Notes: generated from the letters alone by a model not told the origin. Positions 1-8,944 are shown, numbered from the stretch's first letter. The stretch is 64,000 bases of DNA from Pseudomonadota bacterium (GCA_023435725.1 JAEYRD010000232.1:1-64000), one strand, 5' to 3'. Numbers and translations: made by a program.

Positions 1-116
1 AGAAACGCACGATCGACGACGCCTGCGACCACATCGGGCATCTCGTCAGAAGCATTATGTCAGCAGAATGCAGCAACTACTTCGCTAATGCCGGATACGT
101 TTCAATCAAAAAATGA
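1..116 (+). pseudogene. IS630-family transposase, C-terminal fragment (cut by window edge)
   Basis: Reading from base 3, an open frame runs from the window edge to a TGA at 114-116. Its end, with the motif AECSNYFANAGY close to the stop, matches the usual C-terminus of IS630-type DDE transposases, which end in AEC-NYF-AAGY. Only 37 codons are visible, so whether the whole element is intact to the left cannot be told. A short hairpin (CGTTTCA / TGAAACG, 98-120) overlaps the stop. The family call rests on recognising this terminal motif and nothing else. Confidence 0.55.
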
Positions 117-174
117 AACGCTCTAAGGCGGCGTGCTTGTGATGCTGGGGTTCCTTGATGCCGTTCGCCCAAAC

Positions 175-207
175 GAAAAGAGCCCCGTCCAGGACGGGGC
201 TCTCAAA
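175..207 (-). terminator. Rho-independent terminator of the Flp pilin gene
   Basis: A perfect 10-bp stem (AGAGCCCCGT / ACGGGGCTCT, 179-188 and 194-203) with a 5-nt loop is followed on the minus strand by TTTTCGTTT. It lies 20-50 bp after the pilin stop codon, so the pilin is probably a short monocistronic transcript. Confidence 0.85.
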
Positions 208-226
208 ATTCCAGGTTGGTCCAACC

Positions 227-391
227 TTACTTGAGGCTGGTCGAGATCGAGCCGAACTTGCCATTCAGCGTGCTGCCGAGGCTGTTGACGACGGTGATGA
301 TCGCCAGCGCGATGCCGGCAGCGATCAGGCCGTATTCGATAGCGGTGGCGCCGGATTCATCCTTCACGAAACGCGCAACGAGGTTCTTCAT
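227..391 (-). CDS. Flp family type IVb pilin
   Basis: A 54-residue pilin precursor. It has a short charged leader (MKNLVARFVKDES), then GATAIEYGLIAAGIALAII, the Flp motif: cleavage after Gly, with mature Glu5-Tyr6 followed by one hydrophobic helix. This subunit is exported, cut by a TadV/CpaA-type prepilin peptidase and polymerised into tight-adherence pili at the cell surface. The start at 391 has GGAG 8 nt upstream; a longer frame to 559 lacks a pilin leader and is rejected. No cpa/tad assembly genes lie nearby, so this is an orphan pilin copy depending on machinery elsewhere. Confidence 0.92.
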   Translation of the reverse strand: MKNLVARFVKDESGATAIEYGLIAAGIALAIITVVNSLGSTLNGKFGSISTSLK

Positions 392-684
392 AGAGTGCTC
401 CAAAAAACACGAGGCTACAACTGGTCTGGTCTTTTCGGCTTCCCAGCGCCGCCCGACCATGGAACTGAACGTAGCGGCAAAGAATTGCGTCGCAGTTAAT
501 TCAACTGCGTAAACACGGAGCGGTTTGCAGGTATTCGCCGATGGTAAACCGAAATCCAAAACAACCTGTTAAATTGTCGGGACATCGAACTGGCCGGCCG
601 CCGATTTACCCGAAGTTATGACCGCCGTGGTCCAATGCCGCCCGCTCGGCCAATCCGACAAGAACAACAGGACGACGAGGCGGC

Positions 685-2175
685 ATGTCCCTTTCCTTTG
701 CCAACAGCATCGTGGTGCAGGGCCGCGCGCGAGCCCTGGTGCCGCTGTGCGTCGGCGCGGGCGCCTATCTCTTCTTCCTGTATATCGGCGACACGCTGCT
801 GCAGGACTCCGACTCGTTCTGGCAGATCGGGATCGGGCAATGGATCCTCGATCAACACGCCCTTCCCTACACGGACTCCTATTCGTTCACCCGGCCAGGG
901 GCGCCCTGGATCTCGACCTCATGGCTGTCGCAGGTGCTGTTCGCCATCTCCTATGCGCAATGGGACTGGGCCGGCCCGGTGATCCTGACTGCGCTTGCGG
1001 TCGCCTTGTCGGCGGCGATCCTCGTCGACCTGCTCGACGCGCATCTGGAGATTCCGCGAGCGGTGCTGTTCGCGATGCTCGCTGTCGTGCTGTCGCTGCA
1101 TCACATTCTGGCGCGCCCGCACATGCTGGCACTGCCCGCGATGGTGGCCTGGGGCGGCATGCTGATGAAAGCGGCCGATCGCAAGGTCGCGCCATCATGG
1201 TACTGGCTGCCGCTGATGTCGCTGTGGGCGAACCTGCATGGCGGCTTCGTGCTGGGCCTGGTACTGATCGGCCCGATGTCGCTCGTGGCGATCTGGGACA
1301 TGGAGTCCGACAAGCAGGTCCGGCTGCTGTTGCGCTGGTTCCTGTTCGGCGTCGCGGCGCTGGCCGCGAGCTGCATCACGCCCTATGGCTGGCGCACGTT
1401 GCTCGGTGCGACCAACATCCTCAGCCTCGGCGAACTTCTGTCGGTCATCTCCGAATGGATGCCTGCGAATTTCGCATCCTTCAGCGCGTTCGAAGGCACG
1501 CTGTTCGGGCTGGTCGCGATCGGGCTCTACCGCGGCCTGACGCTGTCGCCGCCGCGCATTCTGCTGATCCTGCTCCTGACCTGGATGGCGCTCACCCATG
1601 TCAGAAGTATCGAGGCCTTCGCCTTCCTGGTGCCGCTGGCGCTGGCCAAGCCGCTCGGTGAACGGTCACCGCTGCCGCGGCCGGACACGCCGGGCGCCGC
1701 GAGCTGGCCCGCCCGCTACGTGACCGCAACAGGTGCGCTGATGATCGTCGCAGCGGCCTCGAGCACAACCTCGATCTACATGGCGCATCACCGCTTCACC
1801 TTCGCGATGGACCAGACGCCGGTTGCCGCCGTCGACCTGCTGCAGAAGCGTGGGGCGCAGCGCATCTTCAACGCCTACAAGTTCGGCGGCTATCTGATCT
1901 CGCGCGACATCCCGGTCTTCGTCGACGGCCGCGCCGAGCTCTACGGCGAGAGATTCGTCATGGACTTCATCAAGGCGACTGAGGGGAAGAAGCCCGAGCT
2001 GCTTCCGCGTCTGCTCGACGAGTACAAGATCGACGCAACGCTATTGGTCGCCGACGCTCCGGGCCCGCAGATCCTGGACCAGCTCAAAGGCTGGAAGCGG
2101 CTCTATGCCGACGACATCGCCGTGATCCACGTCCGGGACCGCGAGCCTGACGCTGCCGCGCGGCCGAAACCATGA
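685..2175 (+). CDS. Polytopic membrane protein, GT-C-like (first of a tandem pair)
   Basis: A 496-residue inner-membrane protein with about ten hydrophobic segments. The first external loop carries DSDSFWQIGIGQWI then PYTDSYSFT and the WLSQVLF segment, an arrangement seen in GT-C type glycosyltransferases and their relatives, where acidic residues of the first loop bind metal or lipid-phosphate sugar. After the last membrane segment comes a soluble tail of about 130 residues with FGGYLISRDIPVFVDGRAELYG. The donor and acceptor are unknown, so the enzymatic role is inference. The gene overlaps its paralogue by 4 bp (ATGA), indicating co-translation. Confidence 0.75.
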   Translation: MSLSFANSIVVQGRARALVPLCVGAGAYLFFLYIGDTLLQDSDSFWQIGIGQWILDQHALPYTDSYSFTRPGAPWISTSWLSQVLFAISYAQWDWAGPVILTALAVALSAAILVDLLDAHLEIPRAVLFAMLAVVLSLHHILARPHMLALPAMVAWGGMLMKAADRKVAPSWYWLPLMSLWANLHGGFVLGLVLIGPMSLVAIWDMESDKQVRLLLRWFLFGVAALAASCITPYGWRTLLGATNILSLGELLSVISEWMPANFASFSAFEGTLFGLVAIGLYRGLTLSPPRILLILLLTWMALTHVRSIEAFAFLVPLALAKPLGERSPLPRPDTPGAASWPARYVTATGALMIVAAASSTTSIYMAHHRFTFAMDQTPVAAVDLLQKRGAQRIFNAYKFGGYLISRDIPVFVDGRAELYGERFVMDFIKATEGKKPELLPRLLDEYKIDATLLVADAPGPQILDQLKGWKRLYADDIAVIHVRDREPDAAARPKP

Positions 2176-3650
2176 GCATCGCGGCAACGCTTCCGGCGGA
2201 GCGCCGCCGGCACGACGTCGCGCCGCTTTGCCTCGCGGCGGCGACCTATCTGCTGCTGCTGCTGAACGGTGACAGCCTTCTGCATGATCCGGACACGCTC
2301 TGGCAGATCAAGGTCGGGCAATGGATCGTCGATCATCGGGCCGTTCCTTGGACCGATTTCTATTCCTTGACACGCCAAGGCGACGTCTGGCTCTCGACAT
2401 CGTGGCTGTCACAGGTGCTGTTTGCGACCTCCTATTCTCATTTTGGCTGGGTCGGACCGGTGGCGCTGACCGCCGCCGCCGGCGCGCTGGCGATCGGGAT
2501 GTTGATGGCCTTCCTGCAACGCCATCTGACCACACCCTATTCACTGCTGTTCTGCCTGTTGGCCACGACGCTGGCGGCGCCGCACCTGCTCGCCCGTCCC
2601 CACGTTCTCGCGCTGCCGATCATGGTCACCTGGGCCGGAGCGTTGATGGCCGCAGCCGATCGCGGCGAAGCGCCGTCTCTGCTTCTGCTGCCTTTGATGG
2701 CGGTGTGGGCCAACCTCCATGGTGGCTTCGTGCTTGGGCTCGCCCTGATCGGCGCGACCGGGCTCGAGTCGCTCTGGCGCGCGGCGCCGGCACACCGGCC
2801 GTCACTCGCATTCCGCTGGGGCATATTCGGGCTTGCGGCGCTGGCGGCCTGCTGCTGCACGCCTTACGGCGTACACACCCTGCTCGCAGCGGCGCGCATC
2901 CTCAGTCTTGGCAAATCCTTCACGGTTATCGCCGAATGGCGGCAGGCCGATTTCAGCTCCTTCAGCCCGTTCGCGGGGGCGCTTCTCGGGCTGCTCGGTC
3001 TTGCCCTCTGGGGTCGCCTGACACTGTCGCCGCCGCGCATCCTGCTGATTCTCGTCGTCACCTGGATGGCGCTTGCGCATGTGCGCAGCATCGAGACGTT
3101 CGGCGTACTGGTCCCGCTGGTTCTCGCTCAGCCGCTGGGCAGCCGGATCAAGCCTGAGTCCCGCGATGCATCGCCTGCCCTGCGGATCGCGCCATCCGCA
3201 CCGATTGCCGCGCTGGCGGTCGGCCTCGCCAGCATGAGTGCGACCGCGGCTTTCTCGGTCCACCACGTCTTCGAATTTGCCTCCAGCCAGACTCCCATTG
3301 CAGCGGTGGACGTGCTTGCCGCACGCAAGGGCGCGCGCGTGTTCAATTCCTACGGATTCGGAGGCTACCTCATCGCCCGCGACATCAGGCCTTTCGTGGA
3401 CGGCCGCTCGGAGCTCTACGGCGAGACGTTCCTGATGGACTATTTCGCCGCCGAAGACGGGCGCGACGTGGACGGTTTGCTGCGCATGCTCGACGCCAAT
3501 GGGATCGACGCAACGCTGCTCACTGCGGATTCTCCCGCGACCCAGATCCTGAATCACGTCAGGGGCTGGAAGCGCATCTACGCGGACGACATCGCGGTGA
3601 TCCATGTGCGGGATGATGCGGCAGGCGCCGCCGCGACACCGTCGAACTGA
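2172..3650 (+). CDS. Polytopic membrane protein, GT-C-like (second of a tandem pair)
   Basis: A 492-residue paralogue of the preceding protein. It keeps the same landmarks in the same order: DPDTLWQIKVGQWI, TSWLSQVLFATSY, NLHGGFVLGL, LSPPRILLIL, HVRSIE, then the tail FGGYLIARDIRPFVDGRSELYGE and GWKRIYADDIAVIHVRD. The strong end-to-end similarity and the ATGA overlap show a tandem duplication that stayed in one operon. Conserved tails suggest both act on a similar substrate, or as a heterodimer. No characterised member is recognised, so the function remains a membrane-embedded, possibly glycosyl-transferring role. Confidence 0.75.
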   Translation: MSIAATLPAERRRHDVAPLCLAAATYLLLLLNGDSLLHDPDTLWQIKVGQWIVDHRAVPWTDFYSLTRQGDVWLSTSWLSQVLFATSYSHFGWVGPVALTAAAGALAIGMLMAFLQRHLTTPYSLLFCLLATTLAAPHLLARPHVLALPIMVTWAGALMAAADRGEAPSLLLLPLMAVWANLHGGFVLGLALIGATGLESLWRAAPAHRPSLAFRWGIFGLAALAACCCTPYGVHTLLAAARILSLGKSFTVIAEWRQADFSSFSPFAGALLGLLGLALWGRLTLSPPRILLILVVTWMALAHVRSIETFGVLVPLVLAQPLGSRIKPESRDASPALRIAPSAPIAALAVGLASMSATAAFSVHHVFEFASSQTPIAAVDVLAARKGARVFNSYGFGGYLIARDIRPFVDGRSELYGETFLMDYFAAEDGRDVDGLLRMLDANGIDATLLTADSPATQILNHVRGWKRIYADDIAVIHVRDDAAGAAATPSN

Positions 3651-3795
3651 GGACGCAACTCCCGGGCGTGCAATGCATGACCGCCTGGTGTGTACACACA
3701 TCCCGAGAGCCTTCGATCGGGCGAGATGTCCCCGATCCCCGGCCTTATCGCAGGGACCACGAACACAGATTGTCCGACTTCGATCTGCCATCCTC

Positions 3796-3902
3796 CTAAA
3801 GCGCGATGAAATTGCGATGAATCGTCGTCGCGCTTTAGCTCATTGTTTGAGGATGATCTTTTCGGAAAACCGCTGCACATTTTTCCGGATCATGCTTTAG
3901 GG
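3796..3902. repeat. Dispersed palindromic element of rhizobial type
   Basis: Two inverted modules lie side by side. The first, about 3798-3838, has arms AAAGCGCGA and TCGCGCTTT. The second, about 3853-3897, pairs GATC-TTTTCGG-AAAACCG with TTTTTCCGGATC. I recognise this combination (AAAGCGCGATG... and ...TTCCGGATCATGCTTTAG) as a common intergenic repeat of Bradyrhizobium and relatives. It sits between convergent genes and could act as a bidirectional transcript-end structure. Confidence 0.6.
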
Positions 3903-3905
3903 CGC

Positions 3906-4403
3906 TCAGATTTCGCAGTCGGCTGAATTCAAGGCCTTACGCAAGCCACCGAACGCCTTGAGCCGACAGGGCTCGGTATCGCTGGCGGCCGTTGAACGCT
4001 GGACTATGGCAGTTTGCGTGACAACGGTCGGCTTCGGCTTCGACTTGGCAATCATCTTGGGACGAGCGGCGGTAATGGCCTTCTTCGAATTGTGCGGATG
4101 ATGGGCGATCGGCCTCGGAGGCTCCGAAGGACCGATACTGATGTCCTCCGGCGGAGCAATGCGCGGCGGAGCAATGCGTTCCTCGACCAAAGCAGCCTGT
4201 GCTGGCGTCTCGCTGCGGACAGCGGCGACCTCAAGGCGATCGCCCTTCGCCAACGCGCGATGTGAATCGGAAATGCCTGCGTTTGGCTCGGCAACGGGCT
4301 GGACGATCGAGACTGCCCTGCGCGGTGGAGTTCTGAGCTCCATTGCCGACAGCACGCCGACACCGAAGAGGATAAGCAGGCCCAACAACGCCATTCTCAG
4401 CAT
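3906..4403 (-). CDS. Hypothetical protein with N-terminal membrane anchor
   Basis: A 165-residue protein with one N-terminal hydrophobic helix (MLRMALLGLLILFGVGVLSAM) acting as anchor or uncleaved signal. The middle is a low-complexity Pro/Lys/Ala-rich stretch with no visible fold. The short C-terminus, EPCRLKAFGGLRKALNSADCEI, contains two cysteines that could form a disulfide in the periplasm. I know no domain that fits. Coding is supported by a complete frame with high GC third positions and by the Cys-containing tail. A function is not assigned. Confidence 0.6.
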   Translation of the reverse strand: MLRMALLGLLILFGVGVLSAMELRTPPRRAVSIVQPVAEPNAGISDSHRALAKGDRLEVAAVRSETPAQAALVEERIAPPRIAPPEDISIGPSEPPRPIAHHPHNSKKAITAARPKMIAKSKPKPTVVTQTAIVQRSTAASDTEPCRLKAFGGLRKALNSADCEI

Positions 4404-4814
4404 GATGCGCCTCTAACCTGGGTTAGTGCTGCTGAAAATTCTCCGCTGCAATGAGGCAACTTGTCGGCGGCTGCCGACCCACGCACGGATCATTTGCCGA
4501 CAGGGTTAACGTCGGCGGTGTTCCCAACACGTACCGAGACCGCCGTGGCCCATGTCGGTTTCCGGCAGTAGACCGGACCTGGTTCAGGTCATGGCGGAGG
4601 GTCTTCGCATCAGGTGTTGGCAGAAGATCTGTGAGCGACCCAAAGCAGACGAACCAGCATATCGGCCTTTGGACGAGTCCCTCTGGCAATGCAGCCGCAT
4701 TGTTCGAATCGCGGGGACACCTCCGCCCAGCCTCGTCAGAGCCAAATCGAAATCAATCGACAACCGGTGGCGACAGCCTCCGCCTTCGGCTGCATCGATC
4801 CGGTCAAAGGGGTC
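4404..4814. other. Non-coding stretch, nothing recognised
   Basis: A 411-bp gap between two minus-strand genes. Frames here are short and lack ribosome-binding sites or familiar motifs. A GTTCGAATC near 4705 resembles a tRNA T-loop, but no acceptor or anticodon arm surrounds it. The stretch presumably carries the promoter of the gene starting at 4403. Confidence 0.4.
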
Positions 4815-5864
4815 TTAATTCGCGCGCGGTGGCGGAAAGAAGAACTTGGCCAGGCGAACTTCGACCCCGATGTTCTCCTTGAAGCCGCCGGTCGCCTGGA
4901 AATCGTGAAACACGTCACCGGCTATGGCAAAATCCTGAGCGAGCGGGACCTGAAACTGGAAATGCCCCCTCAGGAAGTCATCTCGCCCGAGCGCCATGTT
5001 TGGCTGAGGTATCGTGACCGGCAGTCCGGCGGCGATAAAGTTGCCGTGCGTGCCTGTTTGCTCGCCTCCCCAGGACTTCTCTATGCCGACGGCGGCAAAC
5101 AGGAACGTGCTCGGATTATAACGCAGGAATGCCTTGACGTCGTACGATGGCTGCTGCGTCAGCCCATCGTATCGCAGGATTCCGGGTAACGGGGCGCCAG
5201 GCGGATTCACCACCTCGAGAGGGCTGTTGCCGTTGCTGTGGAACGATGCATTGGCGATCAGATCGAAGAAAAATCCATTGAGACTTGGCGAAATCTTTCC
5301 AAGTCCCTCGGTGTAGCCGAACTGAGGGGTGTCGGTGAGTTGCCCCGGTGTCGAGGCATTCACCACGCTCCTGTTGTCGTAGCTGCGCCCGAGTGGCAGC
5401 CAGAGGAAATTCGTGACCCCGAACCAGCGCTGCACCTTGGCGTCGGAGATGAAGAAATAGGTCATGTGAAACACGGGGTCGACTAACCCCCCGGCAACAC
5501 GGTTGTTCGTGCCCGGGATATTCAGATCCGTCACTGTCGCAAACGGCAGGTCTGCTTCGATCACGAAGGGATGATCCGCGGTCCCGGCAAAATAGGTCAC
5601 GCGCGTAAACTCTATCCAGGTGTTGGCGCGTGAGTTCGGCAGCGTGTGCCCGCTCGGATCGACGAAGGCATCGGAATGCGCAAAGCTTCCGTATTGGAAC
5701 GCAATGAAGGTCCCGATCGGAAGCGACCCGCCCTGGTAGTCTCCTGCGTATGTTCTTGGGTTGTTGTCGGAGGCCGCGATGGCGCGTGTATTGCCTCCGA
5801 TGATGCTGCCGAGCAGCGCGGCGATTCCAATTGAAAGGACACTGCACCAGGATTTCGCCGACAT
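4815..5864 (-). CDS. Outer-membrane beta-barrel protein, phenol-MetA-degradation family
   Basis: A 349-residue exported protein. A signal peptide (MSAKSWCSVLSIGIAALLGSIIGGNTRAIAA) is followed by alternating aromatic-rich strands typical of the Phenol_MetA_deg transporter-like family: an N-terminal GDYQGGSLPIGTFIAFQYGSF region, a middle DPVFHMTYFFI strand and the final barrel strands GGFKENIGVEVRLAKFFFPPPRAN. Members are outer-membrane channels thought to admit hydrophobic substrates, but few are characterised. No catabolic genes flank it, so the substrate is open. A GGGAGGAATG ribosome-binding region precedes the ATG. Confidence 0.75.
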   Translation of the reverse strand: MSAKSWCSVLSIGIAALLGSIIGGNTRAIAASDNNPRTYAGDYQGGSLPIGTFIAFQYGSFAHSDAFVDPSGHTLPNSRANTWIEFTRVTYFAGTADHPFVIEADLPFATVTDLNIPGTNNRVAGGLVDPVFHMTYFFISDAKVQRWFGVTNFLWLPLGRSYDNRSVVNASTPGQLTDTPQFGYTEGLGKISPSLNGFFFDLIANASFHSNGNSPLEVVNPPGAPLPGILRYDGLTQQPSYDVKAFLRYNPSTFLFAAVGIEKSWGGEQTGTHGNFIAAGLPVTIPQPNMALGRDDFLRGHFQFQVPLAQDFAIAGDVFHDFQATGGFKENIGVEVRLAKFFFPPPRAN

Positions 5865-6351
5865 TCCTCCCTCCCGCTGTTCGCTCGGCCAAGGCCGGTT
5901 TGGTTAGGCTTTGATCTCCTTTAAATTGCACTTGTAGAGGGTACTCCTGACGGATGCGAATGCTGTAATCGCTTGGCAACAGTGCGGATAAAAGCTGAAG
6001 AGGCAGAGGTGCTGCCATAACCGTCCCGTTGCATCTTGATGTCACCTGGTATTCGAACCGGCAAGGCAGTTGGCATCACGACGCTCCCAACGTTGCTCAA
6101 GCTCGGTGATGAGGTGATCAAAGGCACGCACCTTTGCTGCCATGCAAGGATCCGGAAGCAGCCCATAGCCGGCGTGCAGCGAAAGCCTGGCACGTCCGGA
6201 CCTGCGCGATCTGTTGGCGCGTGCGTTCTTCGTCATGGGCCCGAGCGGCCCAGCCATCTCGACGGCGCCTGCCCTGGCGAAACGTGATAGGATCAAGGTT
6301 GCTCGCGGCGAGATCTACCGGACGCTAGTGGTGCTTTTGAGGAGGTTTCAA
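5865..6351. other. Non-coding stretch with possible gene decay
   Basis: A 487-bp gap upstream of two divergent genes. The plus frame at about 6200-6300 reads LARAFFVMGPSGP, which faintly recalls the P-loop start of PhnN kinases, but the lysine of the loop is missing and the frame runs straight into the next gene. I treat it as at most a relic. No complete gene, RNA or repeat is supported. Confidence 0.35.
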
Positions 6352-6753
6352 ATGCAAAGTCGCATCCTGGGACTCACGACATCCGTTCTCATGCTGGCGC
6401 ACGGCACTGTCGGCGCCTTTGCACAGGACAAAATGGCCCCCCAACCAGATCAGCAACAAATGCAATCGCATCCCATGGGCCAGGAAGGCGCGGGCACGAT
6501 GGGGCGCGGAAATATGATGGGTGGCGCCATGATGGGCAATATGATGGCGCACGGCATGATGGGCGGGACCTCGATGGGACCACCTTTTATGATGCGCATG
6601 ATGTTCGCTCTGATGGATGCCGACAGCGATGGGACCATCTCACTGCAGGAGTTTCAGGCGGCTCACGAACGGATCTTCAAAGCAATGGACAGCAATAAGG
6701 ATGGCAAGCTTACGCTGGAGGAGATGCGAGCGTTCATGCACGGGACCAAGTGA
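6352..6753 (+). CDS. Exported Met-rich EF-hand protein
   Basis: A 133-residue periplasmic or secreted protein. A signal peptide ending near AFAQ is followed by a Met/Gly/His-rich linker (GNMMGGAMMGNMMAHGMMGG), a composition seen in copper-binding proteins. Two canonical 12-residue EF-hand loops follow: DADSDGTISLQE at about residues 88-99 and DSNKDGKLTLEE at about 112-123, each with Asp/Asn at positions 1, 3 and 5 and Glu at 12. It should bind Ca2+ with the EF hands, and possibly Cu/Ag with the Met-rich part (inference). The start at 6352 is chosen because GAGGAGG lies 7 nt upstream; the longer frame has no such site. Confidence 0.85.
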   Translation: MQSRILGLTTSVLMLAHGTVGAFAQDKMAPQPDQQQMQSHPMGQEGAGTMGRGNMMGGAMMGNMMAHGMMGGTSMGPPFMMRMMFALMDADSDGTISLQEFQAAHERIFKAMDSNKDGKLTLEEMRAFMHGTK

Positions 6754-6821
6754 GCGGCAGCGCGCGGCCCTCGTCGCGCGCGCCACTTGCGTGCAATCGA
6801 TTTCTTGCGAGAGGATGAGCC

Positions 6822-7229
6822 CTAAGCCTTCAGGTCCGTGATCCGCATAATCGCGACCACGTTCCCGTCATTGAACGCCTGCTCTTTCGTGTCCTTGTTG
6901 CAGGTCCAAACAAAGTTCTTCTTGCCCGTAAAGGTCTTTCCCTCCTGCTCGAGCCGAAGCTCCCCTTCGGTGATGTGGCAGACCATGGCATTCATCATCG
7001 GGGGCCCCATTGTCTTTGATCCCGGCTGCATGATGATGTCGCGCATTGAGACGGTCTTAAAACCGGGGATGAGGGATGTCGTCTCGCCATCATATTCACG
7101 CACCACAACACCTGGCCACGGCGTTGTATCCTTGTAGCCTGCGGTTTGCGCGGCGGCTGACTTCATCAGGGCCGCCGAAGCCGCTGCCAACCCGATCCCC
7201 AATGCCGATCTTCGATCAATCTTGGTCAT
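6822..7229 (-). CDS. Tat-exported cupin-like protein
   Basis: A 135-residue protein with a twin-arginine-type leader (KIDRRSALGIGLAAASAALM, then AAAQ). The rest is a single small beta-barrel of cupin type: VSMRDIIMQPGSKTMGPPMMNAMVCHITEGELRLEQEGKTFTGKKNFVWTCNK. The usual cupin metal histidines are poorly conserved: only the His of VCHITEGEL is visible, with nearby Met and two Cys. Metal binding or a non-enzymatic role is therefore uncertain. It converges on the EF-hand gene with a 68-bp gap. Tat export suggests folding with a cofactor before transport. Confidence 0.75.
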   Translation of the reverse strand: MTKIDRRSALGIGLAAASAALMKSAAAQTAGYKDTTPWPGVVVREYDGETTSLIPGFKTVSMRDIIMQPGSKTMGPPMMNAMVCHITEGELRLEQEGKTFTGKKNFVWTCNKDTKEQAFNDGNVVAIMRITDLKA

Positions 7230-7738
7230 CGCATTTCTCCTGAATTTGCAGCAACGAGCTGCCGCAGAGGCAGCGCGCGCATTTCATGAAATGTGAATTG
7301 CCGTGCGAACCGAAAAAGGCGTCGGTCTTGAGAGAGCATGCCTGCCGATAGCACCAGTGCCGCTCGTTCGCCCCAGACGGTGATTTCGGCATGTCCCGCA
7401 GGGGCAACTACATTCTACGCGACCTGACGCATCCCGGAAACCGGTTGCGTCGCCCGAAGATCGATTACCACTCCGTCTGGAGGCAGCGACCGCGCGGCCC
7501 CAGGGATGTCGGGTTATGGCGCATAGCCGATGCGCTCGGAGCGAGTTGTCGGTCTCCGCCTCTGAGGGCGCAGCGGACATGGCACGCCTTTGCCGGCCGA
7601 TCGGATATACGAGGAGGCGCCCTGGCACGTTGAACCAGGTTCGCGTCGGCTGACCGGGTTCAACCTTTCCCAATCGGAACAGACGATCCGAGCGCGGGAC
7701 TCGCCGGTTCGATCAAGAACTGGCCCCCTTGTCCGTTA
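7230..7738. other. Non-coding stretch, nothing recognised
   Basis: A 509-bp gap between two minus-strand genes. Frames present on both strands show no start signal, no family motif and no consistent codon bias. It presumably holds the promoter of the gene starting at 7229 and the 3' end of the binding-protein transcript start region is elsewhere. A short minus frame with CYRQACSLKTDAFFGS is dismissed elsewhere in this report. Confidence 0.4.
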
Positions 7739-8944
7739 TCAGTTGCCCGTCTGCAGCTCGCCAAAGCGCTCCCAGCTCTTGCCGTTGAAGCGCATGAACT
7801 GCATCTGGTCGACCGGGACGTGGTCGGTTGGGCCAGTGTTGACCTTGATGCCGGGCAGCAGCATCGGCAATTCGAGATCGCGGATCGCAAACGCCTGCTT
7901 CAATATGTTCTCGGTCGACAGATCATCGCCGCAGGCTTTCAGCACCGCCTCCAGCGCCATCGCGCTGTTGTAGGAATTGACGTAGTTGGTGTCGTGCTGG
8001 TCGGCCTCCGGCACGTATTTTGTCATGAACTCGCGCCAGCCCTTGACGCCCGGATCGTCCTTCCAGGCGGGATCGTCGGGGTCCTTCACGTAGGCGGTGG
8101 AGAGAATGCCGGTGCCCGCTTCGAGGCCCGCAGGCTCCATCACGGTCGAAACCCACACCGCGACATTGGAGAGGAACGTCATCGGACGCCAGCCGATCTC
8201 GAAGGATTTGCGGATCGCCTGCGCCGCGAATTTCGGCGTCGCCGCGATCACGAACACGTCGGCGCCCGACGCTTTCAATTTCACGATCTGGGAATCGATG
8301 GTCGGATCCTGGATCTCGTAGGTCGCATTGGTGACGACGGAATCGTATTTCTCGCCGAGCACGTCCTTGAGGCCCGCGAGATAGTCGCGGCCGTAATCGT
8401 CGTTCTGCGAGATGACGGCGAACCTCGCGTTCGGATTCTTCGCCAGGGCATAGCGTGCATAGAGCCGCGCCTCGTAGCGGAACGGCGCCTGCACGCCCAT
8501 CGTCGCCTGCGGATATTGCGCGATGTCGGCGAACTTCGAGGCGCCGGAGCCGATGAAGAGCTGCGGCACGTTCTTGGCTTGAAGATATTTCGCGATCGCC
8601 GTGTTGTGGGCGGTGCCTATCGACGAGAAGATCAGCGCAACCTCGTCGCTCTCCACCAGCCTGCGCGTCTGCTCGACCGATTTCGGCGGTGCGTAGCTGT
8701 CGTCGAGCGAGATCAGGTTGACCTTGAGGCCGTTGATACCTCCTTTCTCGTTCAGCATCTTGAAGTAACCGACCTCGCCCTTGCCGAGCGCGCCGAAGGC
8801 CGAGACCGGCCCGCTATAGGGCATGGTCTGGCCTATCTTGATTTCGGTCGGGGTGATGCCGCGCATCTCGACGGCAGTTGAAGCAGCAGGCATCAGCAGG
8901 AACGAAACGGCGCCAAGCGCGCCCAATGCCGTCGCAAGACGCAT
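7739..8944 (-). CDS. ABC transporter substrate-binding protein, branched-chain amino acid (LivK) type
   Basis: A 401-residue periplasmic binding protein. Signal peptide MRLATALGALGAVSFLLMPAAS is followed by the family start EIKIGQTMPYSGPVSAFGALGKGEVGYFKMLNEKGGINGLKVNLISLDDSY and the two-lobe fold of family 5 binding proteins (ANF-receptor-like). Such proteins deliver amino acids, amides or aromatic acids to Liv-type ABC permeases. No livHMGF genes adjoin, so it is an orphan whose partner and ligand are unknown. The start at 8944 has GGGAGGGGAGG directly upstream; the longer frame to 9076 would put a non-signal extension before it. Confidence 0.88.
   Translation of the reverse strand: MRLATALGALGAVSFLLMPAASTAVEMRGITPTEIKIGQTMPYSGPVSAFGALGKGEVGYFKMLNEKGGINGLKVNLISLDDSYAPPKSVEQTRRLVESDEVALIFSSIGTAHNTAIAKYLQAKNVPQLFIGSGASKFADIAQYPQATMGVQAPFRYEARLYARYALAKNPNARFAVISQNDDYGRDYLAGLKDVLGEKYDSVVTNATYEIQDPTIDSQIVKLKASGADVFVIAATPKFAAQAIRKSFEIGWRPMTFLSNVAVWVSTVMEPAGLEAGTGILSTAYVKDPDDPAWKDDPGVKGWREFMTKYVPEADQHDTNYVNSYNSAMALEAVLKACGDDLSTENILKQAFAIRDLELPMLLPGIKVNTGPTDHVPVDQMQFMRFNGKSWERFGELQTGN

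Noticed and set aside
227..559. Longer version of the pilin gene starting at 559
   Set aside because: The extra 56 residues precede the pilin leader and lack a ribosome-binding site; the ATG at 391 has GGAG at the right distance.
4689..4740. tRNA-like T-loop sequence GTTCGAATC near 4705
   Set aside because: No acceptor, D or anticodon stem surrounds it and the T stem is unpaired.
6200..6320. Possible PhnN kinase relic (GPSG motif)
   Set aside because: The P-loop lysine is missing, no upstream or downstream PhnN sequence is found, and the frame is open only because of the next gene's frame.
7216..7407. Short minus-strand frame with CYRQACSLKTDAFFGS, resembling transposase zinc-ribbon sequence
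   Set aside because: The similarity is limited to a few residues, no catalytic domain follows, and the frame overlaps the start of a better-supported gene.
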